From JAGLCY01 sp965363725 (lineage in GTDB: Bacteria > Krumholzibacteriota > Krumholzibacteriia > LZORAL124-64-63), in contig CBDTUS010000001.1 in NCBI GenBank assembly GCA_965363725.1, forward strand, positions 1-64,000: a DNA stretch of 64,000 nt. The letters run 5' to 3'. The notes under the pieces are model-generated. The model ran no database searches, had not been told where the DNA came from, and saw only the letters and a list, made by a program, of their open reading frames with translations. The first letter of the stretch is position 1. Every line of letters starts with the position of its first letter. The translations under genes were made by a program, and so were the position numbers. Positions 51,909 to 60,051 of this stretch are shown here, piece after piece.

Positions 51909-54290
51909 TCAGCTCATGATGTCCGGGAAAAGGGCCTGCCAAACATCGTCCACATGGGCCACGGGGACGAACTCGATCTCTTCCCGCACTTCTTCGGGAA
52001 TCGTTTCCAGATCCGGTTCGTTGTCCAGCGGGAGGATGATCCGGCGGATACCCAGACGATGGGCCGCCAGGACTTTTTCGAGCAGACCGCCGATGGCCAG
52101 CACGGCGCCGGTCAGGGTGATCTCCCCGGTCATGGCCGTCCGCCGGTCCACGGACTTGTTCACCAGCAGGGACAGCAGCACGGTCGCCATGGCAATGCCG
52201 GCGCTGGGTCCGTCCTTGGGCACGGCCCCGGCCGGCAGATGGATATGGACATCTCTCTCAGTGAAGAATTCCCGATATTCCTCCCGGGCGCCGAAGCGAT
52301 TGCGAAGGTAGCTGTAGGCGGCCATGGCCGATTCCTGCATCACGCTGCCCACCTGTCCGGTCAGCTTCAGCTGGCCGCGTCCGCCCGGCATGGACAGGCC
52401 TTCGATGTAGAGGATACGCCCGCCGACCTGGGTCCAGGCCAGCCCCGTGACCACCCCCACCTTGAGGTGTCGGCGAAGCCGGTCGCCCGTATAGCTCGGC
52501 GCGCCGAGGTATTCCTCGAGGTTGTTGGCCCCGACGGTCTGCCGTTTCTTCTTTCCCTTGGCCACATCGGTGGCGACCCTGCGGCAGACGGAGCCGATCT
52601 CCCGCTCCAGGTTCCGCACCCCGGCCTCCCGGGTGTGGTCCTCCACGATCCGCATCAAGCCGGCGTCGGTGAAACGGATGTACTTCCCGGACAGGCCGTT
52701 TTCCTCTATCTGCCGGGGCATCAGGTACCGCTTGGCGATCTGTAGTTTTTCAAGGTTGGTGTAACCCGGAAGCTGGATGACTTCCATCCTGTCCAGCAGG
52801 GGCCGGGGAATGGTGTCGAGCATGTTCGCCGTGGTGATGAACATGACGTTGGACAGATCGAAGGGCAGGGTCAGGTAGTGGTCGGTGAAATTGCTGTTCT
52901 GCTCCGGGTCGAGAACCTCGAGCAGGGCGCTGGCGGGGTCGCCGCGGAAGTCCTGTCCCAGCTTGTCGATCTCGTCCAGCATGAACACGGGATTGTTGGT
53001 GCCGCATTCCTTGATGCCGGTGATGATCCGGCCGGGCATCGAACCCACGTAGGTGCGCCGGTGGCCACGGATCTCCGCCTCGTCCCGCATGCCGCCCAGG
53101 GAGAAGCGGAAGAATTTGCGCCCCACCGCTTCGGCGATGCTCCGGCCCAGGGAGGTCTTGCCAACGCCCGGAGGTCCGGACAGACAGAGGATCGGCCCGC
53201 GGTGATTATCCTTCAGCTTGCGCACCGCCAGGTACTGGATGATCCGTTCCTTGACGTCCTCCAGGCCGTAGTGATCGCGCTCGAGAATCTCCTCGGCGCG
53301 TTTGAGGTTCAGCTTGTCGTCGCTGCTGATGTTCCAGGGCAGGTCCAGCAGCCAGTCGAGGTAGGTCTTGCTGACGGTGTACTCGCTGGCGCCGGGAGAC
53401 ATCCGGGCGAGCCGGTCCAGTTCGCGGTCGGCCGCCATCTGCACCTTCTCGGGAAAATCCGCCTCGGCGATTCTTTCCCGCAGCTCGTCGAGTTCGACGG
53501 ATCCTTCGTCGACCTCGCCCAGCTCGCGCTGAATGGCCTTGAGTTGCTGGCGCAGGTAGTATTCGCGCTGGTCCTTGTCGATGGACTTGCGCACATGGGT
53601 CTGGAGCTTCTGCCCCAGTTCGAGAACATCCAGTTCGCGCATCACCGTCTTGGAGAGCAGCTGCAGCCGTTTGCGGGGAGACTTCTCCTCCAGCATCTTC
53701 TGCTTCTCACCGACTTCCACGTCCAGGTTGGTGGCGATGAGATCGGCCAACCGCCCGGGGTCGTCGATGTTCATCACCACGACCTTGAGCTCTTCGCTGA
53801 GGGTTTCGCTGGCGTCGATGATCTTCATGAAGTTATTGGCCACGCCCCGCATGTAGGCCAGGGTGCGGGAATCGTCCTGGATGTCCTCCTCGATCAGTTC
53901 GACGCTGGCCAGCATGTAGGGATCGGTTTCCAGGAACTTCTTGATCCGGCAGCGGGCGATCCCCTGCCCCAGCAGCCTCATGCTGCCGTCGGGGAAGCGC
54001 AGCATCTTCTGGATCTTGACCGCCGTGCCGACCCGGTAGATGAGGTCGGGATCGTCGATGTCCTCCGCTTCATCTTCGTCGATGTCGCGCTGGGAGAAAG
54101 CACCCAGGATCTTGTGGCCAGCCAGGCAGTCGTCGGCCAGCTTGACCAGATTGGCGTCACTCAGAACCAGGGGCACCATCATGGCCGGAAAAATCACGGC
54201 CTCGCTGATGGGCAGAATGGGCATTTCCTGAGGCAGCAGGATTTCCCCCGTATGATCCAGCTCCATGAGATCCTGGTCGTTGTCCGCCAT
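51909..54290 (-). CDS. lon: ATP-dependent protease Lon
   Basis: Cytoplasmic AAA+ serine protease degrading damaged and regulatory proteins. The 793-residue protein has the N-terminal Lon substrate-binding domain (PQEMPILPISEAVIFPAMMV), coiled-coil arm (about 190-300), AAA+ module with Walker A GPPGVGKTS at 372-380 and the FMLDEIDKLG Walker B, and the C-terminal protease with Ser696 in PKDGPSAG and catalytic Lys739 in GLLEKVLA. Full-length and intact. Start ATG with GGAGC upstream. It follows hsp20 and is preceded by a 19-bp tandem repeat array, so both are likely stress-responsive. Confidence 0.95.
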   Translation of the reverse strand: MADNDQDLMELDHTGEILLPQEMPILPISEAVIFPAMMVPLVLSDANLVKLADDCLAGHKILGAFSQRDIDEDEAEDIDDPDLIYRVGTAVKIQKMLRFPDGSMRLLGQGIARCRIKKFLETDPYMLASVELIEEDIQDDSRTLAYMRGVANNFMKIIDASETLSEELKVVVMNIDDPGRLADLIATNLDVEVGEKQKMLEEKSPRKRLQLLSKTVMRELDVLELGQKLQTHVRKSIDKDQREYYLRQQLKAIQRELGEVDEGSVELDELRERIAEADFPEKVQMAADRELDRLARMSPGASEYTVSKTYLDWLLDLPWNISSDDKLNLKRAEEILERDHYGLEDVKERIIQYLAVRKLKDNHRGPILCLSGPPGVGKTSLGRSIAEAVGRKFFRFSLGGMRDEAEIRGHRRTYVGSMPGRIITGIKECGTNNPVFMLDEIDKLGQDFRGDPASALLEVLDPEQNSNFTDHYLTLPFDLSNVMFITTANMLDTIPRPLLDRMEVIQLPGYTNLEKLQIAKRYLMPRQIEENGLSGKYIRFTDAGLMRIVEDHTREAGVRNLEREIGSVCRRVATDVAKGKKKRQTVGANNLEEYLGAPSYTGDRLRRHLKVGVVTGLAWTQVGGRILYIEGLSMPGGRGQLKLTGQVGSVMQESAMAAYSYLRNRFGAREEYREFFTERDVHIHLPAGAVPKDGPSAGIAMATVLLSLLVNKSVDRRTAMTGEITLTGAVLAIGGLLEKVLAAHRLGIRRIILPLDNEPDLETIPEEVREEIEFVPVAHVDDVWQALFPDIMS

Positions 54291-54349
54291 GTAGCTCCAG
54301 CTCCTTCGTCTGATGAGGGCGCCGCGGGCGCCGTTCCTGTTCTCTCAGA

Positions 54350-54406
54350 GCGTTCCGGATATCTCAACGCGTTCCGGATATCTCAACGCGTTCCGGATAT
54401 CTCAAC
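54350..54406. repeat. Three tandem copies of a 19-bp repeat between hsp20 and lon
   Basis: GCGTTCCGGATATCTCAAC is repeated three times without any difference (54350-54368, 54369-54387, 54388-54406). The hsp20 stop codon lies in the third copy as read on the plus strand, i.e. the first one on the coding strand. The array sits 60 to 116 bases upstream of the lon start. Each copy contains the dyads TCCGGA and GATATC. It may be a regulatory (operator) array for lon or a replication-slippage product. A GC-rich hairpin GGCGCC-GCG-GGCGCC (54318-54332) lies between it and lon. Confidence 0.9.
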
Positions 54407-54836
54407 GATTGATGGCAATTTGCCGTCTGTCCCCCGACCCGCCGGTCCCCTTGGCGAACGTCACGTAGAGAAATCCGTTCATGTACTTGGCTGCGGCGCT
54501 GGCAGGGTCGACCGGAACCGTGATCGCCACGCGCCGGACAAAAGGCCCGACGTTGATTTCCATGTTGTGGAAATGCTTCTTGCCCGGCACCGCGGATTCC
54601 CGGCGGATTCCCCGGATGACCAGGCTCTTCTCGTCGGCCAGGACTTCGATCTGGGCCGGGTCCATCCCCGCCAGGTCGACCTGGACGATAAATTCGCCGT
54701 CGGTCTCGTAGGCGTCCATGGCGGGCCGCCAGCACATCTCGTTTTCCCCGGGAATGACCCCGCCCTTCTGGGCGTAGGAGGTCACCAGGATCTCGAAGAT
54801 CTCCTCCAGGTCGCCTGTCTTGTCCCGTCTACTCAT
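54402..54836 (-). CDS. Small heat shock protein, Hsp20/alpha-crystallin family
   Basis: ATP-independent holdase chaperone, 144 residues. The alpha-crystallin domain spans about residues 37-135: MDAYETDGEFIVQVDLAGM, IEVLADEKSLVIRGIRRES, FHNMEINVGPFVRRVAITVP, ending with the signature GFLYVTFAKG (family G-x-L-x-V/L). The N-terminal arm is short and the C-terminal I-x-I/V element appears as QIAI. ATG chosen with GAGGCG four bases upstream. Own promoter. The stop codon overlaps the tandem repeat array. lon follows 111 bases downstream. Confidence 0.9.
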   Translation of the reverse strand: MSRRDKTGDLEEIFEILVTSYAQKGGVIPGENEMCWRPAMDAYETDGEFIVQVDLAGMDPAQIEVLADEKSLVIRGIRRESAVPGKKHFHNMEINVGPFVRRVAITVPVDPASAAAKYMNGFLYVTFAKGTGGSGDRRQIAINR

Positions 54837-54882
54837 TTTCGCCTCTATCGATGGCCTGAACGGTAATACTTGAATGGGGGCT

Positions 54883-54911
54883 ATGCTACTGCGCAGGACC
54901 GTGACCGTCAA
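54883..54911 (-). promoter_or_regulatory. Promoter of hsp20
   Basis: Minus-strand TTGACG, 17-base spacer, TAGCAT (five and five of six), with the -35 overlapping the imuB-like stop codon. Leader about 40 bases. A GCCCCCATT stretch overlapping the start region resembles a sigma32 -10 element but lacks a matching -35, so vegetative sigma is preferred. Confidence 0.55.
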
Positions 54912-55963
54912 CCAAACCCCTTCTCCGACGGGGACCGCCCCTCGCCGGGACCGTACCATTGGGCACCCAATCCGCTGAGCAGATCCTCGCTGGCCAGACC
55001 CAGACCATGACCGGAAGGCCCACGGCAGCGTCTCATGGCCTCCGCCAGACGCCTGTCGGCCTCGTCCGCCCAAAAAAGATGCCCCTGCGGCGGGGCCGTC
55101 GCCGTCGGGGTTTCGGCGCCCAGCTCCAGTCCCAACACACCCTTGCGCCGGACAGGCAGCCGGGACCAGAGGGTGTCGATCAGACCGAGCCAGGATTTCC
55201 AACCGGCGTGATCGCGACCCCGCAGGTAAGCCTCATCGGGCCGTCCCTCGGGTCGGAAAGCCGTCAGGCGCCACCTCCCGCCGCCGACGGGGCCACCCGG
55301 ACAAATGGTCAGTGCCCGCACGGCCAAGCCTCGGAGCATGGCGGCTGTCACCGATTCGGACAAGGCCGGGCGCGCCAGGCGAAGGCCGACCACCAGGACA
55401 AGGGACCCGCGATTCGGCCCTGTTCCCTTTTCCCAATCCAGGTGCGAAACTCCCTGGCGTCCCCAGGCTTCGTCGGCCAGGCGGGTGGCACCGACGCCGA
55501 ATACCGACCGCAACAGAGCCGGCGGCACCACCTGGAGATCACCCAGCGTCCGTACCCCCAGGTGGATGAGCCGATGGACGAACGAGCTCTGCCCAGGTAG
55601 GAATTTTATGGGGAAAGGAGAGAGGAAAACGGATACTTGGTCGGGCACGACGCCCAGAATTCCGCCCCCGGCCCGGGCCGCCGTCAGGGAGGCCAGCCGA
55701 GCCGCCAATCGCGTGGGAGCCGCTCCGCCACCCAGTATTCCAGCGGCGCCCCTGGCCAGGGAACCGATCCGGGCGGCCCCATCCAATCCAGGTCCGTACA
55801 GTCGGTCCGTCCCGCTCAGGTCCAGGAAGGCGCCCGATGAAGCCAGTTCCCAGGAAGGCGTGGTGCGGCGGCAAAAATCGGCCAGAGCCTGGCCCGGTTC
55901 CGAGGCACTCTCCCGGCCTGGTTCGCAGTCCACCCGCAGGTGCAGGATATAGGGCCGGGCCAT
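54908..55963 (-). CDS. ImuB-like Y-family DNA polymerase homologue, probably non-catalytic
   Basis: A 351-residue protein of the DinB/ImuB group. The N-terminus reads ARPYILHLRVDCEPG instead of the catalytic FVDMDxFFA, and the second acidic site (SxDEAxLDxT in true polymerases) is ASSGAFLDLSGTDRLYGPG, so the catalytic Asp/Glu pair is missing, as in ImuB. LSGTDRLYG followed by RIGSLARGAAGIL and the HLGVRTLGDLQVVPPALLRSVFG helix-hairpin-helix (quoted in part) are ImuB-type. The first palm segment is about 50 residues shorter than usual. Co-directional with lexA, 19 bases downstream, so it should be SOS-controlled. The usual partners imuA and dnaE2 are not in the window. Confidence 0.78.
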   Translation of the reverse strand: MARPYILHLRVDCEPGRESASEPGQALADFCRRTTPSWELASSGAFLDLSGTDRLYGPGLDGAARIGSLARGAAGILGGGAAPTRLAARLASLTAARAGGGILGVVPDQVSVFLSPFPIKFLPGQSSFVHRLIHLGVRTLGDLQVVPPALLRSVFGVGATRLADEAWGRQGVSHLDWEKGTGPNRGSLVLVVGLRLARPALSESVTAAMLRGLAVRALTICPGGPVGGGRWRLTAFRPEGRPDEAYLRGRDHAGWKSWLGLIDTLWSRLPVRRKGVLGLELGAETPTATAPPQGHLFWADEADRRLAEAMRRCRGPSGHGLGLASEDLLSGLGAQWYGPGEGRSPSEKGFG

Positions 55964-55982
55964 CTGTGCTTTCCTCGGACAA

Positions 55983-56594
55983 TCAGGAAAACCGGCGCAG
56001 GACCCCGATGACCACACCCTGGACCTGCACCCGGTCTTCCGGGAGCATAAGAACCGGCACGGCGGGATTGGCGGGTTGCAACCGCACCTGGGCGCCTTCC
56101 CGGAAATACTGTTTGACGGTGACGGAATCCCCGTCCACCAGGGCGATGATGGTTTCCCCGTTGCGGGCCGTTTCACGGGCCTCGACAACCACGGTATCCC
56201 CGTCACGGATCTGTTCCTCGATCATGGAATCGCCCCGCACTCGCAAGGCAAAGGTCCGGCCCTTGCCCAGCCATTCCTCGGGCAGGTTGATATCCTCCTG
56301 GTCGTCCAGGGCTTCGATAGGCAGGCCCGCCGCGACGGTCCCCAGCAGGGGAATCCGCGCCATGCCTCGCGGGCCATCGCCCCTCCCAACGACCTCCAGG
56401 TCCCGGCTGGCGTTCCGGCGGCCTCTTTCCAGATAACCCTTGTCCACCAGATTGCTGATGTGTTTATGGACGGTGGCCACGGAAGAGAGCCCGAATTTTC
56501 CCCCGATCTCCTGCAGGGTAGGGGCATACCCCCGGTTGTCGGTGTACTCGGAAATGTAGGCGAGAATTTCCGCCTGTCTCGGAGTCAGTCCCAT
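55983..56594 (-). CDS. lexA: LexA repressor
   Basis: SOS-response repressor and self-cleaving peptidase. The 203-residue protein has an N-terminal winged-helix domain (residues 1-65, with TLQEIGGKFGLSSVATVHKH), the cleavage bond Ala89-Gly90 in GTVAAGLP, and the S24-type dyad Ser123 (RGDSMIE) and Lys161 (DSVTVKQYF). All parts for RecA-assisted autocleavage are intact. ATG start with AGGAGGCG seven bases upstream (strong). An array of four near-identical 18-19 bp repeats lies between 41 and 113 bases upstream and could be its own operator; imuB-like follows in the same transcript. Confidence 0.95.
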   Translation of the reverse strand: MGLTPRQAEILAYISEYTDNRGYAPTLQEIGGKFGLSSVATVHKHISNLVDKGYLERGRRNASRDLEVVGRGDGPRGMARIPLLGTVAAGLPIEALDDQEDINLPEEWLGKGRTFALRVRGDSMIEEQIRDGDTVVVEARETARNGETIIALVDGDSVTVKQYFREGAQVRLQPANPAVPVLMLPEDRVQVQGVVIGVLRRFS

Positions 56595-56634
56595 TTATCG
56601 CCTCCTGCGAAAGTGACCACGGCGGGCCGGTCAA

Positions 56635-56707
56635 GTGTCGACAACCGTTTCAGTGTCGACAACCGTTTCAGTGTCGGACAACCATTTCAGTGTCGACAAC
56701 CGTTTGA
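56635..56707. repeat. Array of four 18-19 bp tandem repeats upstream of lexA
   Basis: GTGTCGACAACCGTTTCA occurs at 56635 and 56653, a variant with one inserted G and one substitution at 56671, and a copy ending TTTGA at 56690. Every unit contains the dyad TGTCGACA (TGTCGGACA in the third). They lie in the leader of lexA, downstream of a TCTAAT element. No known SOS box consensus matches fully. Best guess: multiple LexA operator half-sites or an unknown regulator's array. Confidence 0.9.
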
Positions 56708-56788
56708 CCACACATTAGACGAAAAATTAGCGAAAGTCCAGCGAAAATTAAGGAAAAACGGGGCCCATGAGGAGGGAGCATCGGCGGA

Positions 56789-57760
56789 TCATTTTTTGGC
56801 CCGACCAGCCCTGGCCATAACGGCAGCTTCGGGGACCCTGGATCCGGCAGCCAGCAGGCGCACCACTTCCGAATGATTGGGCAGACCCCGTCGACCGCCC
56901 CAGTCACGGCACTTGAGTCCCGCCACGGCGCATCCCCATTCCAGGCAGGAGGCGAAACCGAGCCCACCGGCCAGGGCGAAGGCGTATCCGGCGTGGAAGG
57001 CATCTCCCGCGCCGGTGGTGTCCTGGACCGGAACGTCGAAGGCCGCCACCGGCAACGGTTGGTCATCCTGCAGGCCGAGGACTCCTTCTCCGCCGAAGGT
57101 CATGGCCACCCGAAGGGGGCCCAGGTCCCTCAGGGCACGCAGCGCCTCCAGGGGAGACTCGCAGCCTGTCAGTTCAGGAGCGAAATTCCGGGAACTGACC
57201 ACATCGGTGCAGACTGCCGCCAATTCGTGGGATCCACTTCGGACGGATCCGGCGTCCATCACCACCGGCAGACCCCGCTCGCGTGCGTACCGGGCCAGGC
57301 GTAACGATAGCTCGATCTCATGGCCGTCGGTGTAGAGCAGATCGATTCCATCCAGCACCCGTGGTTCGGCCAGCTTGGCATCCAGATGAGGCACGTCACC
57401 GCGAGACCAGAAAATGGTGCGCTGGGCCAGGGCTTCATCCACCAGTGAGACGGCCTTGGGACTCTCATGCCCCACCAGGGTCGGACAAAGGGAAAGATCC
57501 ACCCCGGCTTCTTCGAGTTCGCCACGCTGAAGCCGGCCAGGCAGATCGTCGGTCAAGGGGGTCATCAGGCACACCTCGGCACCCAGCCGCGAGAGCGCCA
57601 CGGCGGCCGTCGCAGCGGGCCCGCCTCCGCCCATGACGATCGGGCCGGCGGCAACCTTTTCGTCCGGGACCGGGTACCCGTCCACCGGCACGATCACGTC
57701 GAAAGCATTGTAGCCCACGACCAGAATGCGAGGTACCGTAGAAGCAGCATCGGTGACCAC
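56789..57760 (-). CDS. PfkB family carbohydrate kinase
   Basis: Ribokinase-like small-molecule kinase, 323 residues. It has VVGYNAFDVIVPVDGYPVPD (substrate-side lid), GGGGPAATAAVALSRLGAEV (the family GG..xN.A element with GGPAAT), and the catalytic DTTGAGDAFHAGYA near residue 255, whose last Asp is the base. GTG start chosen because AAGGAGGG lies four bases upstream; an in-frame extension upstream is rejected. Substrate unknown: sugar or nucleoside. Transcribed toward lexA; the HIT gene diverges from its start. Confidence 0.85.
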   Translation of the reverse strand: MVTDAASTVPRILVVGYNAFDVIVPVDGYPVPDEKVAAGPIVMGGGGPAATAAVALSRLGAEVCLMTPLTDDLPGRLQRGELEEAGVDLSLCPTLVGHESPKAVSLVDEALAQRTIFWSRGDVPHLDAKLAEPRVLDGIDLLYTDGHEIELSLRLARYARERGLPVVMDAGSVRSGSHELAAVCTDVVSSRNFAPELTGCESPLEALRALRDLGPLRVAMTFGGEGVLGLQDDQPLPVAAFDVPVQDTTGAGDAFHAGYAFALAGGLGFASCLEWGCAVAGLKCRDWGGRRGLPNHSEVVRLLAAGSRVPEAAVMARAGRAKK

Positions 57761-57852
57761 GAAACCCTCCTTGTCCGTCTGGATGGCACCATGATAGGGT
57801 GACTCGAGCTGAAGAAACCCCGGGCGCTTCGCCCCCACCGGAAGAGGACGAG

Positions 57853-58197
57853 ATGGGCACCTGTCTTTTCTGCGACATAGCCGCGGGCAACATACCATGC
57901 ACCGAAGTCCACAACGACGAAAACTTCCTGGCCTTCCGGGACATCGACCCCAAGGCCCCCACCCATATCCTGGTCATCCCCCGCCGTCATGTCACCGGCC
58001 TTGCGGCCTTGACCGAAAGGGACGAGGTCATGGCCGGCGGCCTGATCATGACCGCGACGAAAATCGCAGCCGACGAGGGGTTGGCCGAAGGGGGATACCG
58101 ATTTGTCATCAATGACGGCAATGACGGCGGCCAGTCGGTGGGGCATCTGCACCTGCATATCCTGGGGGGCCGCGCCCTCGGCTGGCCCCCGGGTTGA
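57853..58197 (+). CDS. HIT family nucleotide-binding protein (HinT-like)
   Basis: Small hydrolase of purine nucleoside phosphoramidates, 114 residues. FCDIAAGNIPCTEV is the N-terminal family sequence, APTHILVIPRRHV the core, and the histidine triad GHLHLHILGG (His98, His100, His102) is intact. ATG start chosen because GGAAGAGGACG lies just upstream; an in-frame ATG 18 codons earlier is possible. One of only two plus-strand genes in the window, divergent from the PfkB kinase. Possible housekeeping role in clearing adenylated intermediates. Confidence 0.9.
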   Translation: MGTCLFCDIAAGNIPCTEVHNDENFLAFRDIDPKAPTHILVIPRRHVTGLAALTERDEVMAGGLIMTATKIAADEGLAEGGYRFVINDGNDGGQSVGHLHLHILGGRALGWPPG

Positions 58198-58314
58198 CTT
58201 TCCAGCAGGATAAAAAAAACCCGGCCACAGCCGAGTCCATTGCCAATCGTCCATCATCAGCCGGACCACCTGGTCAACGCACGCACGCCCTGATTCCGAA
58301 ATACTTGACCCCGG

Positions 58315-59988
58315 CTACCTGAACGGCGATGGAGAAAAATCTACCCTTCCGGATGTATAGTCCGAAAGGTTGGCACCCTGGAGAATGTTACGAATGGCGC
58401 GCACGGCCCGGCGTTCATCCAGATGGATGGGCTCAAGGCGATTCATGGCTCCAACACCACCGGCAACCAGCATGAGGTACTCGGAGTTGGCACACTCCGC
58501 ATGGGCCAGCAGGCCCAGGGTGTGTCCAAGCTCATGCAGAGCGACCCCCTGGATCTCCTCGGGCAGATCCAGCGCCGCATCGGTATTGATCCAGACCTGC
58601 ATCTTTTCGGGAATGACCTCCCCCAGATCGTCACCGGGACCGTTGGGTAACAGCTGGGAAACCAGGCCGTAATTCTGGGACCTCCATTCAAACAGGAACA
58701 CGATATTGGCGGCCTCCTCATCGACAGTCCTGACGAAATAGTCGGTCTCGCTGATCCCCAACAGCGACGCATCCATGCTCATGCGATTGTTCCAGAATTC
58801 CATGGCGGCCAGACAGTTCGCTTCAAGGTCGGTTCCCGCGTCGTTCAACCCGGGGGGAATGAACACCGAGACGGGAAACTCGGCCCATGAATACAGACGT
58901 GATTTGTCAGGCGCGCCCTCCACTTCCTTGTTCCGGGTCATGTCGCGCAGGTACTCCAGAAAAGACCCTCCCCAGCAGGGATACCCCAGGCCATGCTGAG
59001 TGATCAGGGTGATGTCGATGTTGGTGGTATCGTCAGCGATGGAGACAGGGTCCGTCACGAAATCGTACCAGGACGGCGATGAGGTCCCCACCCGGACCAC
59101 GTCGATGCTACGGAAGGGCTGGTCGAAGAGGAAGGAACCGCTGCCGTCGGTGTTGGCCGAACGGACCGGTCCGCTTGTATTCACGATGATCCCCAGCAGC
59201 GGTTGGCCCATGTCGTCGCGGACAAGTCCGCCGAGGTACCAGGGGTAGGTGATGTCGTGATGCGTGCTGGAGGTCAAGGGCGACAATTGCTGCCGGTCAT
59301 CCCGTACCCGCACGGCGAACCAGGCCCGCACCCCGGGGCGCATCCCGTGTTCCGCCTCCGTGAAGACCTCTTCGTAGGTTAGGCTGCTGGGTACATGCGT
59401 GACGTTGGCCAGAATGGTCGCCTGGCCCCAGTTGGCCTGGTTGATTCCGCCGTCGTAGCTCACGGCCACCTGGTATTCGAGGAGCGGGAAGGTGGCGTTG
59501 TTGACCCGGCCCCAACTCACCTTGACATCCGCAACCTGTTCCCCGGCCTCCGCACTAACCAGGGGCACCTCGGGGGGTAGCACCGAGACATCTTCCAGCA
59601 CGTCGATGACCCAGTAGTAGGTGTCCCGCACGGCGCCGGCGAAAGCGCCCACCTTGAGGGTATCGGGCCCCACGGCCGCCGGGACGAAGTTGAAGGTCGT
59701 TTCGCGGCCGACCACAGCACCTTGCCGGTACCAGGTCACGTCCAGGGTGGCGGCCGATGAGCTCCCCACCGAGAAATCCATGGTCTGACTGAGTCGGATC
59801 GACTGCCCCTGTCCAAGCGGGGAAAAGGTGATGGTCAGGGGCGGATCGGTCTCCCCGCCGGGATCGGTGCTGCTGGAGCACCCCGCCTGCATCAGGGCCA
59901 GGCCCACGACGGCACACCATACCGTCAGCAAGAAGCTGAAGCCGGTCCGGACCTGTCGGGTGGGAATGGGTTTCTGGTCAGGATTCAT
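58315..59988 (-). CDS. Metzincin-like zinc metalloprotease lipoprotein
   Basis: A 557-residue exported lipoprotein: type II signal peptide with lipobox MQAGC (Cys37), then beta-sandwich repeats resembling Ig/fibronectin modules (about 50-230), a carboxypeptidase-regulatory-like domain (GGLVRDDMGQPLLGIIV and TDGSGSFLF), and a C-terminal protease domain. The zinc site is HELGHTLGLLAH (His485, His489, His496, Glu486), the metzincin HExxHxxGxxH pattern, followed at ten residues by a likely Met-turn methionine (EYLM, Met506), as in matrixin-type enzymes. VALHELGHTLGLLAH is thus a complete active site. Substrate unknown; surface anchored. Faces the solute-binding protein gene upstream. Confidence 0.85.
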   Translation of the reverse strand: MNPDQKPIPTRQVRTGFSFLLTVWCAVVGLALMQAGCSSSTDPGGETDPPLTITFSPLGQGQSIRLSQTMDFSVGSSSAATLDVTWYRQGAVVGRETTFNFVPAAVGPDTLKVGAFAGAVRDTYYWVIDVLEDVSVLPPEVPLVSAEAGEQVADVKVSWGRVNNATFPLLEYQVAVSYDGGINQANWGQATILANVTHVPSSLTYEEVFTEAEHGMRPGVRAWFAVRVRDDRQQLSPLTSSTHHDITYPWYLGGLVRDDMGQPLLGIIVNTSGPVRSANTDGSGSFLFDQPFRSIDVVRVGTSSPSWYDFVTDPVSIADDTTNIDITLITQHGLGYPCWGGSFLEYLRDMTRNKEVEGAPDKSRLYSWAEFPVSVFIPPGLNDAGTDLEANCLAAMEFWNNRMSMDASLLGISETDYFVRTVDEEAANIVFLFEWRSQNYGLVSQLLPNGPGDDLGEVIPEKMQVWINTDAALDLPEEIQGVALHELGHTLGLLAHAECANSEYLMLVAGGVGAMNRLEPIHLDERRAVRAIRNILQGANLSDYTSGRVDFSPSPFR

Positions 59989-60051
59989 GTTCCCTCAATT
60001 TACGAAACAATGGGGATAAGGACAACACCCGGGACAGGGTTGATTCGGTGG

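Noticed and set aside
54876..54886. A GCCCCCATT sequence before hsp20 resembling a sigma32 -10 element.
   Set aside because: No CTTGAA-like -35 at the right distance, while a good sigma70 pair TTGACG-N17-TAGCAT overlaps the same region.
56635..56707. The four repeats before lexA considered as a CRISPR array.
   Set aside because: Units are directly adjacent with no spacers and there are no cas genes; they are tandem repeats, not a CRISPR.
56759..56805. GGGCC ... GGGCCC pairing after the PfkB stop considered as a terminator.
   Set aside because: The loop would be about 30 bases and the stem five; too weak to call even though T residues follow.
58198..58314. Looked for a terminator or small RNA between the HIT gene and the metalloprotease gene.
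   Set aside because: An A-run is present but no stable stem with a T-run; nothing supportable is seen in these 117 bases.
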